In this document: positions 13,001 through 24,700 of the stretch, piece after piece | How positions within the stretch are numbered: the first letter of the stretch is position 1 | Layout of the letters: the number at the start of each line of letters is the position of its first letter | Source of the DNA: Tubulanus polymorphus | Taxonomy: Eukaryota > Nemertea > Palaeonemertea > Tubulaniformes > Tubulanidae | Direction: 5' to 3' | DNA: 64,000 bases | NCBI RefSeq assembly: GCF_964204645.1 | Contig: NC_134026.1 | Coordinates: 8,815,450 to 8,879,449, forward strand | The notes under the pieces: generated by a model | Told to the model about the DNA's origin: nothing | The model's database searches: none | Seen by the model: the letters and a program-made list of their open reading frames with translations, nothing else | Made by a program: the position numbers and the translations under genes

Positions 13001-14992
13001 AATTCCTCTCTAAGAGTTACCGAAAGTATTTGAAAATGAACCAATTTCAACCCTCAACAGTGAAATTGTGTCGAGATATACCATTTCTTGAACTTATTAG
13101 GGTTATGCCAAATTGTTCATCAGCTCCGTATTACTCTACCTCTTGTAACTGTTCAGCAATATCCAGCATTCCTTGGCGAAGGAAATGTTCGCAAACAACT
13201 GCATTCAGTAACGGTTTACGGTCCTGAGATTCGAAATTTGGATCGGACACTACAGCCCCGAAATCAGATACAAAATTCTGAAAGGATTATTAGAAATATA
13301 AATCTAGAATATTTCGACTGCAGTGGTTTTTTTCAAAATGAATTTTGGATAGTTCTGGGGATTCAACCCCATACGGTTTGCTGCCAACTACGAGATATTT
13401 GGTTCTTCAGATTCTTCCATCATCACACCTGCAAGTTAACTCATAAGCAAACTTCAGTTTTCGAAGTTAGTCAATTTCACTCTAGCCGTTGTGGCTAACA
13501 ACCAAATGCACTATGATACGGTCATAATGCATTTCAGAGTTTCGGCCGTGCTCAATCCTGTGGTCGACTATTTCTGGACTATTGTTCCCGCTTACTGACA
13601 TTCGGTTTCACTTAGTTTGCAAATAGTCGACTAACTCCGATAACCGAAGTTCGCCGTAGCTGATCATTCTAAATTCACTCTTTGTTATTGACAATTGAAA
13701 TCAAAAAGGTCATTATTTAGTAATTTCTATAGCGCCCTGTTCATTGTGATACAATGTTCAACAGCGCTTTCCATTAAATTGGTATTATTACCCCCAGCCT
13801 ATAACTCTATATCATCTCTGCCTGGAGAGAAGTAATATCCGAACAGCTGCTGGGCGCTCAGGAGTCATCCATCAGACCAGGTATCCATTAATTCCTGGGT
13901 GGAGAGAGGCAAGGAGGACATAAGTGTCTTGTGCGAGGACACTTCGGTAATGTATGCGGTTGGAACCCACGACCTGGCTTCGAATGCTCTAACCACTTGC
14001 CCACACTGCTCGCCATGATAATTGGCCAGCAGTGTGAACAAACTCATCCTCACACTCACTGGTATCAATTCAGGACTATGCAATAGCTCTATTGCCAACT
14101 TAAAGATAACTCGTAGCAGCAAACTGAGTGCTGCACCATATCATCAAGGTGGCGGTTGAGCGTGTTGAATCTAATGCGCTTACCCGGTCAATAGCTTTAC
14201 CAACTTTAGAAACGCTGCTGTGTAGATCTTTATGTTCCTGACCGATACAAGACGTAATATCTTTAATTCGACGAACGCTTTCTATTAACATCAGCATATG
14301 CCCCGGTTGAAGTTCACCTTCGCTCGGAACTAAAAACAATTTCATGAAGAATTAACGCCTAAGTTATGATCATGAATAAGTTTCGTCCATGATATTCACT
14401 ACTCGAAACTGGCAAGGAACGTTACTAAAAAGAAATCAGGGTCCGTACAGAATTCAAGGACTTTTCAAGGGGAAAATTCCAAACTTTGAGGAGTGTCTGC
14501 ATCACTTTCATATTCCAATTGCAGTAGGCCTAGACTCCTCTTAGATCGGTACTGTTTATCTCGGTAAACCGTTAATTTGAGGGAATCTTGTGTGTAAAAC
14601 TTATGACTAGTAGCTATGCCTAAAGCCTAAAAATGTTCTCAAAATTCAAGGACATTTGGGCATTTTGCTCAAATTCAAGGAGGATATACAAATACCTTGA
14701 AAAACATTTTTGGTTTGGAAGGAGTTTTCAAGGAATCAATGAGTCGTAGGGACCCTGGAATTTATGAATGAATTAAGTTTCGATCTTACGTACGTCGTAG
14801 AAAATGATTTCACAACCAACTCGCAAAATCTCTGACTTAGGTTTGAGCAATTTTACCTTCTGACAGTTCTTGAAGTCTGCTTTGGAGATTCTCGATCAAA
14901 TCGCCGAGCGTCACTGACGAATGGCGATCAACGCCATCGAACTTTGAGGTGACTTTATCGATTTCTCGTTGAACCGCCATACAAGACTCCAT
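9405..14992 (-). CDS. RMND5A: RMND5A, RING E3 subunit of the CTLH/GID complex
   Basis: One of the two RING subunits (with MAEA) of the CTLH/GID ubiquitin ligase. Nine coding exons on the minus strand: 14992-14857, 14329-14184, 13277-13140, 12800-12700, 12244-12078, 11368-11203, 10886-10784, 10414-10260, 9468-9405 (TAG). Phases close and the product is 391 aa, the length I recall for the human protein. Landmarks: start [30 protein letters not shown]; the LisH-like [15 protein letters not shown]; the CTLH/CRA stretch with [38 protein letters not shown] and [15 protein letters not shown]; then a degenerate RING from [10 protein letters not shown] through [12 protein letters not shown] to KCPYCPMEQ at the C-terminus. 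An acceptor TTTTGTAG just 5' of the start exon implies a non-coding first exon above 15029. AP5B1 is divergently oriented. Identification is near certain. Confidence 0.97.
9666..9969. mobile_element. MITE, AGCCGCGAT family, copy 1, right end lost to (TG)n
   Basis: Starts AGCCGCGATTACACGAGC and contains repeated GGGCCAAATTTGGCC palindromes. The intact sister at 41972-42224 ends in an inverted terminus (GTGACTGCGGCT). Here the right end stops at CAAATCGTGTCCG and runs straight into a TG tract. It lies in the last RMND5A intron. Confidence 0.7.
9970..10025. repeat. (TG)n microsatellite
   Basis: About 28 uninterrupted TG dinucleotides abutting the right end of the preceding MITE, inside the last RMND5A intron. 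A valine-cysteine open frame across it is a repeat artefact. Confidence 0.95.
11475..11765. repeat. Local duplication with a distant third copy
   Basis: GAAAGTGGCATTATCTATGAT occurs twice near 11478 and 11513. A roughly 130-bp unit with ATGAGCTA, TTCTGCAAT, CACAAAATAT and GGAAATACCA recurs at about 11545-11645 and 11687-11765. A third diverged copy sits at 60420-60556. It lies in the RMND5A intron below exon 6. Confidence 0.6.
13722..14012 (-). mobile_element. tRNA-derived SINE, apparently full length
   Basis: On the minus strand it begins with a tRNA-like head: A-box-like GGCAAGTGGTTAGAGC and B-box-like GTGGGTTCCAACC. A conserved-looking central part follows (TGTCCTCGCACAAGACACTT, then CTCCACCCAGGAATTAATGG), and the tail carries GGCGCTATAGAAATTACTAA. 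This order of head, central domain and tail is that of animal tRNA SINEs. The central domain resembles ones shared widely among marine animals, but I cannot name the family. It lies in RMND5A intron 2. Confidence 0.8.
14437..14757. mobile_element. MITE, CAGGGTCC family, copy 2
   Basis: Inverted termini CAGGGTCCGTAC on the left and GTCGTAGGGACCCTG on the right, about 320 bp, with AATTCAAGGA text repeated inside. It is in RMND5A intron 1 and in the opposite orientation to the copies at 6479 and 36374. Confidence 0.75.
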
Positions 14993-15029
14993 ACCTGAGA
15001 TCTTTCTAACGAATATTTCATAAACCTAC

Positions 15030-15739
15030 AAAAGCTGCAATAATTAATAGAAGTATAGAAATAGGTTTTTGATGGAAATTTTAGCACTGCACCCAGTCCT
15101 GGAGCGTAGGTCGTATATGCATTATTATGTACGTCTAAACCACTATGTGATAACATCACCGGATACTAGGATTTTGGTGAAAGGTAACACAGGAGCTCCA
15201 ATGAGTTTTTTTAAAAACTTTTTATTATCATGGATTGGTAAAATAGCATTAGGCCTACTAGAATAACACCAATGGGTAGCTACCGACACTACTGTGGCAA
15301 TCGAGGTTTCTACAACCACTATCAGCTAGCAAGGATCTATCTGGTTCAATTTTGTTTACATTTCAGTGAAAATCAATTGAACCTTTCTCTTGAATAGATG
15401 GATTCCGAATGAGAACTGCACAAATCAATGAGTAGAAAAAAATGGATTGAATGTAGATTTGGTGGATCTTGTCATGATGTATTAATTCGTCCAAAATTGA
15501 TTGATAATGAACTGGTTTTTAACAACACTTGTCAGGCCATCTGGCAGGATAGCTTGTGCTGGCAGCTCCCCATTGGTTTTGGCCAAATATCCACTTTCAA
15601 TCAAAGTTCCAATTTAGTCTAGTAGCATGCCCTAGGGGCCTAGCCATTGATCCCCTGCAGGGGAAACCTGTAAGATCATTTATGGTATTCAGACTAGTTT
15701 CAATTATATCACTGCTAAGATTCACTATCAAGAACCTAA
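15030..15739. other. RMND5A upstream region
   Basis: No gene was recognised. The non-coding first exon and promoter of RMND5A should lie at or beyond this stretch. Short open frames are unlike any family I know. Confidence 0.4.
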
Positions 15740-16440
15740 AGGCTGGCTTATGTCGACAAGCAACGCGACGCCTACTGATGCAACTGGGTTTATCACCAAT
15801 TAACGGCAACTAGCGGACTACGAGAGGTCACCAGTTGTGCTCTATCGGTTCGACATAAGCCGGCATGCGACGACAATCCGACGCCTACCGACTCGTCGCA
15901 AGCCGTATCCGGCTAGTTGCCCATGTTCTACTCCGGCCTACGGTAGGCAGACAGTTGATTTCGATCGCAACCGACATAAGCTTATCTGCGACGCGACGGA
16001 ACTGATCAGCGCAGGGGTTCCAGCCAATGAGAGACCGCATATAAAAATTTTGACCGCTAGTTAGCGTCATTCGTAATTAGTCATATACTTTCAAATTCAA
16101 GTATTTCGAAACGTAAACCAAACCTTCAGCGCGGCAGATGACTGGACCGAAGATCTAGAAGCGAAATTGGTAGAATTATGGTGTGAGCGGCCATCTTTAT
16201 ATGATGTGGCTAGCACATTGTACTCGAAACAGAATCAGAAAGATAAAGATCTTAAAGAAATAGCTTTTCTAATAGAAATATATTTCCAAATAATTCAAAA
16301 TAAATCAAATTTATTCTCAAAATGCTTATCACGTGGCCATCTGAGCCGTTGCAGTTGCCAGTAATCGTTACCGACATAAGCAGGGAAGCAACTGGGAGGA
16401 TCTCGGTAGGCGTCGCGTTGCATGCGACATAAGCCAGCCT
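15740..16440. mobile_element. Harbinger-like MITE with perfect 16-bp inverted ends
   Basis: The left end AGGCTGGCTTATGTCG is matched perfectly by the inverted right end CGACATAAGCCAGCCT. Next to it, GCAACGCGACGCCTAC is repeated in inverted form. TAA flanks both ends, which fits the 3-bp TWA target duplications of PIF/Harbinger elements. Several internal CGACATAAG copies suggest subrepeats. There is no transposase. It sits between RMND5A and AP5B1. Confidence 0.75.
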
Positions 16441-16560
16441 TAAGTGTCTGATGTTACCAGACACTGAGGCTAGGAACGAAATTTTCTCGATCTGACTTTA
16501 AACCGATCAGAGATCCGGTTTCATTAATCCAATTTTGAAAACTATCGTTAAAAACCTCAG

Positions 16561-16955
16561 GGATCCAGTTCCACAGTTCTAAGTTAAATTTGACTCGAGA
16601 CAAGTTCTATCTGATGTTGACATTACTTTTTATCATTTTTTGAATCAACAACCCGCCGAATTCTTCAACTGTTTAGAGGCGATTGTAGACACGTGTTTAC
16701 CGGGAGAATGAATCTGACCCGCAGGAGAGTTAAAACTTGAGCATCATATCGAAACATTGAAAATTAAATGTGTGTCGGTATCTTGATTGTCTCAAGTTCC
16801 ATTATTCTCTCTCTGTAAGAACGTTATGAAAATGTTGTATTTCACTGTCAATGGGAGAGGGAAAAAATATGTCCGTGGCTGTGCGCTTCACCAAGTGTCG
16901 ACTTTGACATATTAGATTTTAACTCTTAACTCACAACTTTGGAACTGGGCCCCTG
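16561..16955. mobile_element. MITE, GGATCCAGTTCCACAG family, long form
   Basis: The left end GGATCCAGTTCCACAGTT is inverted at the right as AACTTTGGAACTGGGCCCC, with TTAAGTTA-type pairing just inside. At about 395 bp it is longer than the 110-bp palindromes of the same family at 24101-24431 and 59252-59505. Confidence 0.6.
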
Positions 16956-17058
16956 TAGTCAGTAACCTGACTGTGGTTTAGTTTCACGATCGGATATTTT
17001 CACAAACCACATATTGGTTGGTATAAGCCCATCCGATTGTAAAAAGCTTACCACCAAC
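16956..17058. repeat. Dispersed repeat with CACGATCGGATATTTTCACA
   Basis: TTTAGTTTCACGATCGGATA, a hairpin-prone middle and AGCTTACCACCAAC recur at 63263-63356. Two copies and paired GATCGGAT/ATCCGAT motifs suggest another short inverted-repeat element. Confidence 0.5.
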
Positions 17059-17977
17059 GCTTAGGTAACTAACTAGGGCCCCTGATGTACGGTTTATTTG
17101 GAAGTGCCTTATCAAAGACTTTTTATTAATCTATTCGTACTAAAATCAGTTTTATCCTAAACATAATGAATAAATGCAAAACGTCATACGGTCAGTGTAG
17201 ACGGTTTAGTCATCAAAAGTGGTTGTTTACAAGGCGAGTATTAGATAAATTTGGGTTTCGGGAAAAAGACCCAAAAAAGGTGGCCAAAAATTGTTGGGTT
17301 CAATCTGACTTTTCGTACTTTCGTCAATTCTACACAAAAAAATGCACAAGAAAGCGCAAAACCTTTACCTGATATTGAAGGCACACAGGGAGCGGGTATT
17401 CGAAGATTAATCAGCAATAAATATTTTTTTGTTGACGTCCATGTCTTCCGTGTTTACAAAATATGGATAGGTTGAAACTCCGGCATAAAAAGCGGACTTA
17501 ACGGCGGCATTATATTTTTCAGAAAATTGAATAATTGCTATTAAATTGTGTGAGATATTTTAATCAAAATCATAATGATATGAAATTAGTTATTCTTTTC
17601 AGTATCTTATTTTGAGCATCGCATTTCGGGACAAATATTTAAATTGAATCGTAATCGACCATGAAATAGTGTGCACGACTTACTTCCGGGTTGGGTTTTA
17701 CCAAATTCAAATTCAAATCTGTCGATTTACTTCCGGGTTTGAATAAAATGAGTTGGCGTCAGAAAAAAACTCATTGATTAGTCCATTTATGAGCAGAATT
17801 AGAAATACCCGGTAAAACGGACCTGCTGTGCAATATGTGCGCTTACCGGCTAGCTTCGGATAACCACTTGTCAGAGCTCGCAAACTTCAGATTGTGTCCA
17901 TCAGCTTTTTTGTCAGTTCATCAGATAACCGACCATCAGACGTTCGTTTTAGACGTCTTGCAGGTTAGCCTAGCCTA
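17059..17977. other. Spacer between RMND5A and AP5B1
   Basis: AT-rich and without a recognised gene. It may hold the promoters or first exons of the two divergent flanking genes, but no clear core promoter was seen. CTTACTTCCGGGTTGGGTTTTAC and a near repeat of TTACTTCCGGGTTTG lie at 17680-17740. Confidence 0.35.
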
Positions 17978-18376
17978 AAGGCGCTTTTACGAAATTGAAT
18001 CTGATTCGGTTTAGCTAAATCCGATTCGATGTCGGAAACTGAAAGGATTAGTAAATCGAATTGTTTTCGTAAATGAATCAAATCAATTTATCAATTTAAA
18101 GGTCGCGATTCAAAAGAAAATGGGCGTCAATGGTGACCGAATTATTGATAGATGATGGTCTGCAATAAATGTCTTTAGCCCGCGAAGAGGACGCCATGTT
18201 GGATTAAGCTGACTAAATCGCCACTAACTTGCTCGCAGAGCAAGTTAGTTGATTAATTAATTTACTAAACCGTTTCCACAAAGGCGTTGATTTACCAAAT
18301 CAGATTCACTAAACTGTGTGCCGTAAACGTGAAATTTAAATCGATTTACAAAGATTCAGTTTCTTAAAAGCGCCTT
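17978..18376. mobile_element. MITE with AAGGCGCTTTTA ends
   Basis: Inverted termini AAGGCGCTTTTACGAAA and TTTCTTAAAAGCGCCTT, with the subterminal GAATCTGATTCGG and CAAATCAGATTC also paired. About 400 bp. CTAA on the left and TAAG on the right may be the remains of a short AT-rich target duplication. Confidence 0.65.
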
Positions 18377-18578
18377 AAGCCTTAATTCATCTTGAATCGG
18401 TAACTGTGCAAAATCGAATCGGGGCACTAATCGCGTTGATTAATCAATTTATCTAAAATCCAAGCCTGTCCTACATATGGGCCCATATGATTGATGCAAA
18501 TTTTTTTTCGATACCAAAAATCCTTGGTAGGCTATGAGGATCCAAAGAAATTATATTTATATTGTATCTAGGATACTG

Positions 18579-18704
18579 GGGCCAGTTGCTCAACAGATGG
18601 ATAAAGATAACCAGCGGATAGATACCATAATTAATATATGAACTTATAGCCTAACTATCCACTGGTTAGGCCTAACTCTAACCCACTGTTGAGCAACTGG
18701 TCCC
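18579..18704. mobile_element. Palindromic MITE, GGCCAGTTGCTCAAC family, copy 1
   Basis: GGGGCCAGTTGCTCAACAG at the left pairs with CTGTTGAGCAACTGGTCCC at the right. Copies are at 19149-19280 (AP5B1 intron 1) and 49184-49313 (a PISD intron). All share GTGGATAGTT-like internal text. Confidence 0.75.
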
Positions 18705-18767
18705 TGGTCAGACAAATGTGGTACTGTTTTGAAAAAAAAATGCTTCTATTTTGTCCATTTTGAAAAG

Positions 18768-21700
18768 GTCCTATGCTCGGAAAATGTCAGCGACCCGAAG
18801 AAAGTTCACCTGCTGTCACTTCTACAGGAATATGGAACAACGCTTTTACCCAATAAAGATAGGTTAGTATGAATACATGCATGGCTTTTTACCAGCATTA
18901 TTATCTTGGAAAGGGACATTTGCCAATATGGCACTAAATGCTTTATTGCATATGGCTCACTCTGGTTGGTTAATTAATGTTGACCGTATGCATTGAAGGT
19001 TCTGCACTTAATCAGGATTTGAAACCCACCTCTTATGTGCTAGTGCAACATTCTACCAGTAGCCCTTTGGGTTTAGCTGCCAGAACTCAAAACAGATTCT
19101 TAGCCCTAAACCTTGCCCTAACCTTCAAATCAATCCTTTTACCTGCAGCCGGTTGCTCGAAGGTTGGTTAGAGTTAACCAGTGGATAGTTGACAAAGCGA
19201 CAATTAAAAGTACATTGTTACTACTGGTATGGTATTTATCTGCCGGTTATATTTAACCAACTTTTGAGCAACTGGCTCCCGGACCCTTATTCTAACCCTT
19301 ATTGTGAAAATTTATTGAACTACAAATTTTTATATAGATAGGTAAAATAGCGTTTTCAAAAATAATGCCATATTGACAAAATATCCACTTCTAATATTTT
19401 TCTTGTACAGTGTGGAACAAACTGTGGCTTCTTTACAAGATATATTCACACAGAATCGAGACACCTCCAGTACAATGTTCAGAAGTCAACTGTTGATTAC
19501 TATTACATGCATTCTGACAGCTGGGGAATTTTTGGTAAGAAGATGTGAACCTCAAGTATTGATTTATTGAAACATTCAAATGGTCAACTATGCAATAAAA
19601 AGTTTAGTTATTAATGTCACGTACCAGAACTAAAGTGTAAATATCTAATGAGTATACATTGTTATGTACTAAAAGTGTACATCAATTGTACTTAAATCTT
19701 GCACCGCAAGTGCAGGCCAAAGTTATAGTTTAGGAACAGACAAATTGAAATGGAAGTGTCTATGTACTACACGGCATAATGAATAATGATATACTACCAG
19801 TAATTCATATTCATTACCAGTATGTTAATCTGCATAAATCTAGGAGCAGCTTCCGTTGCTGTTCAAGTCTTTTGTCGATATCCTATTGGATGTAGTGTCG
19901 AGAGTCAATCAACCAGCCGCTGCTGCGCTCAGAGGCAATGCCTGTCAATGTTTACAAGAAATGGAAGTCTGTTATCCGGTGAGTTTGTATATCTGAATTA
20001 ACATGCATTCAGATTCTGAATCATCTATGTTAGATACAGTTAGATCCATTTCTATTTTCATGCCGTGAGATTTAGCTTAGTAGGAGGGGGTAGGGTGAAA
20101 TTGGTTGAAGCCATCAGTTTCTCATTAGAGCTAATTGTCTCCCTTCAGCACCATTCGATCAGATTATTAGATTCAAAATATTTCAGAATTCGTGAGCTTC
20201 ATTAGCTACAATGTTTATAAGCATTTATGAAGTCATTTTGTAATTTCTTTTGGTTGTTGATTTATTTTCGGGAGCAACGAATTCATCCTGTTTAGATATA
20301 AATCTGACGAACTCTGAATTATTCTGATCTCTATAACATTCTAGGGCATCCTGTGCAGCAAAATCGATCACTTTTATCAAATGTGTCAGTTAGAAACGAC
20401 ATTCATGTGTCACAATTACATGAGTTTATTCGTCACTACTTTGAAGAACTGTATCGATACGATTGTTTCCAGTCATCAAAGGTAAGCGGAATTTCGTTTG
20501 TCAGTAGTTTTTTAGTAATATTTTTCAAATAACCATTTCTCACATTTTGCAGTGTGGACGATAATATCCTGGTAGATATTTTATGTAACAGGAAAGAACC
20601 TTTAAAGGTAATTGTAGGTTTATTCATCTGTTGTTGAACGATTAACTTGATGTTATTGAGACTACGCTGTGGTGATATTGTGGCAGAGTATCTCTCAATC
20701 ACATCAGGTTTGAATCACTGAATTTGATGCTTAGCTAAATGTACAATCAATGCTTTACAATGAACTCATTTCAGCCTCTAATTTTGCCTACAGACTTGTC
20801 TCTTGTACAGCTTCAAAACAAAGACATGGTAACTTCATTGTTTTCGATCTCAAAAATGAATTGTATTCAAAATGTTTTAAATGTGGTAGATTTCTAAATA
20901 AATTTTACCCATGAATGAATAATTGACCTTTTCGTAGAACTTAGATGATAAAACGATGCCTATCAATGTGGAAACGAAGGAACTAAAAAAAGTAATATCT
21001 TATGTCATGGATAACACGTCAGTGTTAACTGCACCTAGCCACTATTCCACTTTAGTCCAGTTGACTCTTATCATCAAGAAAACGCCACAGTTTTCACCAT
21101 CAGTGAGTATCGATGGATTGACGGCTTTAGTCGCATAATCATACGAAGAAAAAACATCTCATTAATCAATGCACTTATTTAAATTTTTTCGCTTCAGATT
21201 TTCAAGCCTCATCTTTTGAGATTCATGGGTACTATGGATGTAAATCTATTCTATATGGTATTTTTCTTCAAGGTAAACACAGTATTCTAATGTATTTGTG
21301 TGTATTGCTACCTCTGATTCAGAAAATTGATGAAAACTCTTGAGCAATGATAACCTGTTATTGAGATCACAAGAAATAACAGAAAAAGCTGATCACTGCT
21401 CATAAGGATTGACACAACTACCGTGATGAACCTTTAGGGTTAGCTCAATCATGTTGAGATATCTTAAGAAGATTCCAAACTCTGCCGACTAAAAATTGAC
21501 CCCAAGTATAAGACATATCAATTGGTTAGAATTTGTGGTACCAATATTCTATCATGCAGGATTGTAAACTTTTTCAAATCTGTTACAGTTGCATTTCGGA
21601 AGGGATTTGATTAGCGAACAACAAAGTCAACTGTTAATCAACCGGCTTCTTCAAACTCTTCATCATCCGTCAATTTCTGCTTGGTTACGATTGTTGTTGT

Positions 21701-24700
21701 ATGAGTGGTTCTTACACTTTCCGGATGATGAGGTAAGGAAAACATGGACTAAATCTTGGTACTGATCAAGCCATTTCGCCAAGTGGGCATGGTGTCCCTC
21801 GACTCCTTGTTACCAGTTTAGTAACTTTGAAACATTTTCTCTTCACCCTTTTGGTGCTGATTAATTAATCGCCGAAAGTGCTGGAGATAGTTCAAAAGAA
21901 TTCCATCCCAGTACATTGAATAACAGACATACCGCAATAGTGCCCTGTATTGTTAGTTACTAATATTTCAACATGTTTGACAGATGCTGTCATCTTTAAA
22001 AAGAGATAAAAACCACTAACTGATAACAATATGGTGATGTGGTGTACTAGCAAAGTCCATCACCAATTTATCAATCTATACACCTCACTATGGTTTAGAT
22101 GCACTGAAAAGGTTAAACTTCATCATGTGGGCCTTCTTGTCCAACAAGGGCTACTAACAAACCTCTAAAGTGTTGGCCTACTGTACTCTCTTGCACCTCT
22201 CTGCTTTATAAAGGCTCTCTTTATCAAAACTGCATACCTTTCAGGATGAAATCTCCTCTGAATCAGTTCTCCCAGTACAGCTAGACTACACTCAGTACGC
22301 GCCATTCTTTCCTACTGTATTTGATGGTGTCGATACGAAAATGAAAAAGCTTGATGTACTGAGTCTATGCTTCAGACCCGGACCTCAACCAGGTACAGTA
22401 TGCAGTGTGTTCGCCATTGATTTGATCAATTTATGGAATTTCTTTCTACGAAGACTGGTAAAATTTGTTTATCTTTGATAGACTCGGCCTCTGCAATATT
22501 GATGAGCTGTTTAGTGTCTCTACATAAAGTTGTTCATTACGGCGTTGGTGGAAGTGCAGTATCAGCGTTGTTTAGAATTTTGTTTGTGTTTTATCAGCGA
22601 CACAGGCATTCAACTTTGGCTGTTGAAATACAAAAGTATGTAAGACATTCTATGAATAAAAGTCAACAATATAGATTTGAATTCATGTACCAGTAGGTCA
22701 AATTCGGCAGTAAATGAGAGATGAATATTTACAATATCTAGATTTTCCATTCAAATTCCAGTTTGAAGTAATGGGTTTTGGGTCCAATACTTAAGCGACT
22801 AATCCATATTCTTTTCTATTTACCCATATTTGATCGAATGAATGGTTCATATATCAAAAACCAATACATTAAACACATTTGTAATGTATTATTTTGCTAG
22901 ATATGTTCTTGGAATAGTGATGGAACAACCTAAGTTCTCACCATATGCTGTAGATTTCCTTAGTTCAGTACAGACCACAGATCCGAAAAGGTAACCTGGC
23001 AAAAAACATTTCAGAAATCATTGATTGCATGAAAAGTGCTATGACAATTCAATATTTTACTTGAATTTCATCATTTTCTCCTTTCAGTTCACTACCTTTG
23101 GACATATTGACAGCTCTTACAAAACAGATAGTTACAACTCCTGTGGAACAAATACTGCCAAATATTCAGTATTATCTCATGACTTTAGAAGTTGCCATAC
23201 AACGTCCAGAAATCAATCCAAATGTAATTGTAGTTAAATGAAGAAATCCCACACTTCGAATTTAAAATTATACGATCAAATTTATTATAATGAAACCACA
23301 ACGTTTAACCACAACGTTTCGGCTGTTGACTAACAGCCATCATCAGGTGGAATGTCCTGAAAAACAAGTAACTTGTTTTTCTGGTCATTCCACCTGATGA
23401 TGGCTGTTAGACAACAGCCGAAACGTCGAGGTTTCATTATAATAAATTTGATCGTATAATTTTAAATTCGAAGTGTGGGATTTTTTCATTTATCTACAGT
23501 ATACACGGATTATAGTGTTCATTCAACAACTAACTGTAATTGTAGTAAATGTGCAAATGGCTCTATCTTTACTGTGCATTTATGTAATATCCCTAGAGTA
23601 GATCCAGTGTAGGTTATGAGGCAGTTTTTTTTTACCATGAATAGCAAATGTTATTCTCATTTTAGGATACTATTCGATTCCTACAACAAGTTTTGGACTC
23701 TTCAGATATCTTGGAATGCGGCATTTGGTCCCTAGGAAACTCAATACTGGCTGTTTGTCACAGTATTCTTCAATCTCACGATACAAAACGTGTATTCATA
23801 GGTACAGTCCTGTCTTTGTCAGCGTTTCTAGATCAAAATTTGCTGGATGATGGTTCTTCGGGGAATGGAAAATGTTTATGAAGATTTAGAATAAAAAATT
23901 TCATATCGACATAATTTTAGTTCAGAATTGATATGTTACCTCATATTTTAAGTTGTTAATTCTTTTTCTTTTTAGAGCTTGGTGATTTGCTTTGTTGTAT
24001 GTTCAAAGATTATGCCGATATTGACATTCGCGATCGGGCTAAGTTTTTGTACGCTATGATGGTCACTTTATCAAGTAAAAAGGTAACCAAGCCGAGTAGC
24101 TGGAACCGCTTCCACTGTTGTAAGTTAATGTTTAACTCAGAGTTAACTCATTGAAACTGAAAATGAACTAATTATTACTCGGAGTTAACTCTAACTCAGG
24201 TTCCAGGCTCCATTTCCACAGTTGTGAGTTAGTGTTAACTCTCGAGTTGAAATTAGTTCATTTTCAATCAGTTAACTCCGAGTTAAATCTTAATTAACTG
24301 GGTCCAGTTTCACAGTTGTGAATTAGAGTTAACTCTGTGTTAGAATTAGTTCATTTTCAATGTTTTAACTCAGAGTCAAATCTTAACCCACAACTGTGGA
24401 AATGGATCCAGAATTGTGGAACTGGGTCCTGTATATAAACATGTTTTGTTATTTTAAACGTACTCAATGTTAAGATTTTGTATTTTACAGCTGTCTACCA
24501 TACTTTTAAAGAATCCATCCAGTCACAAAGCTATCAATCTGGCAAATCTAGTCACAGGTTAGAACTATTTTCATCGAGACATCGTTTCTGGATAACTTCA
24601 GTTCGAACAATGTTAGCTTGAAGAATGAGTGATGATTTCATCATAATGCGTCTGTCTCGATATGAAAGCCTAGTTTTGTTTACTAAGTATATTTTCGAAA

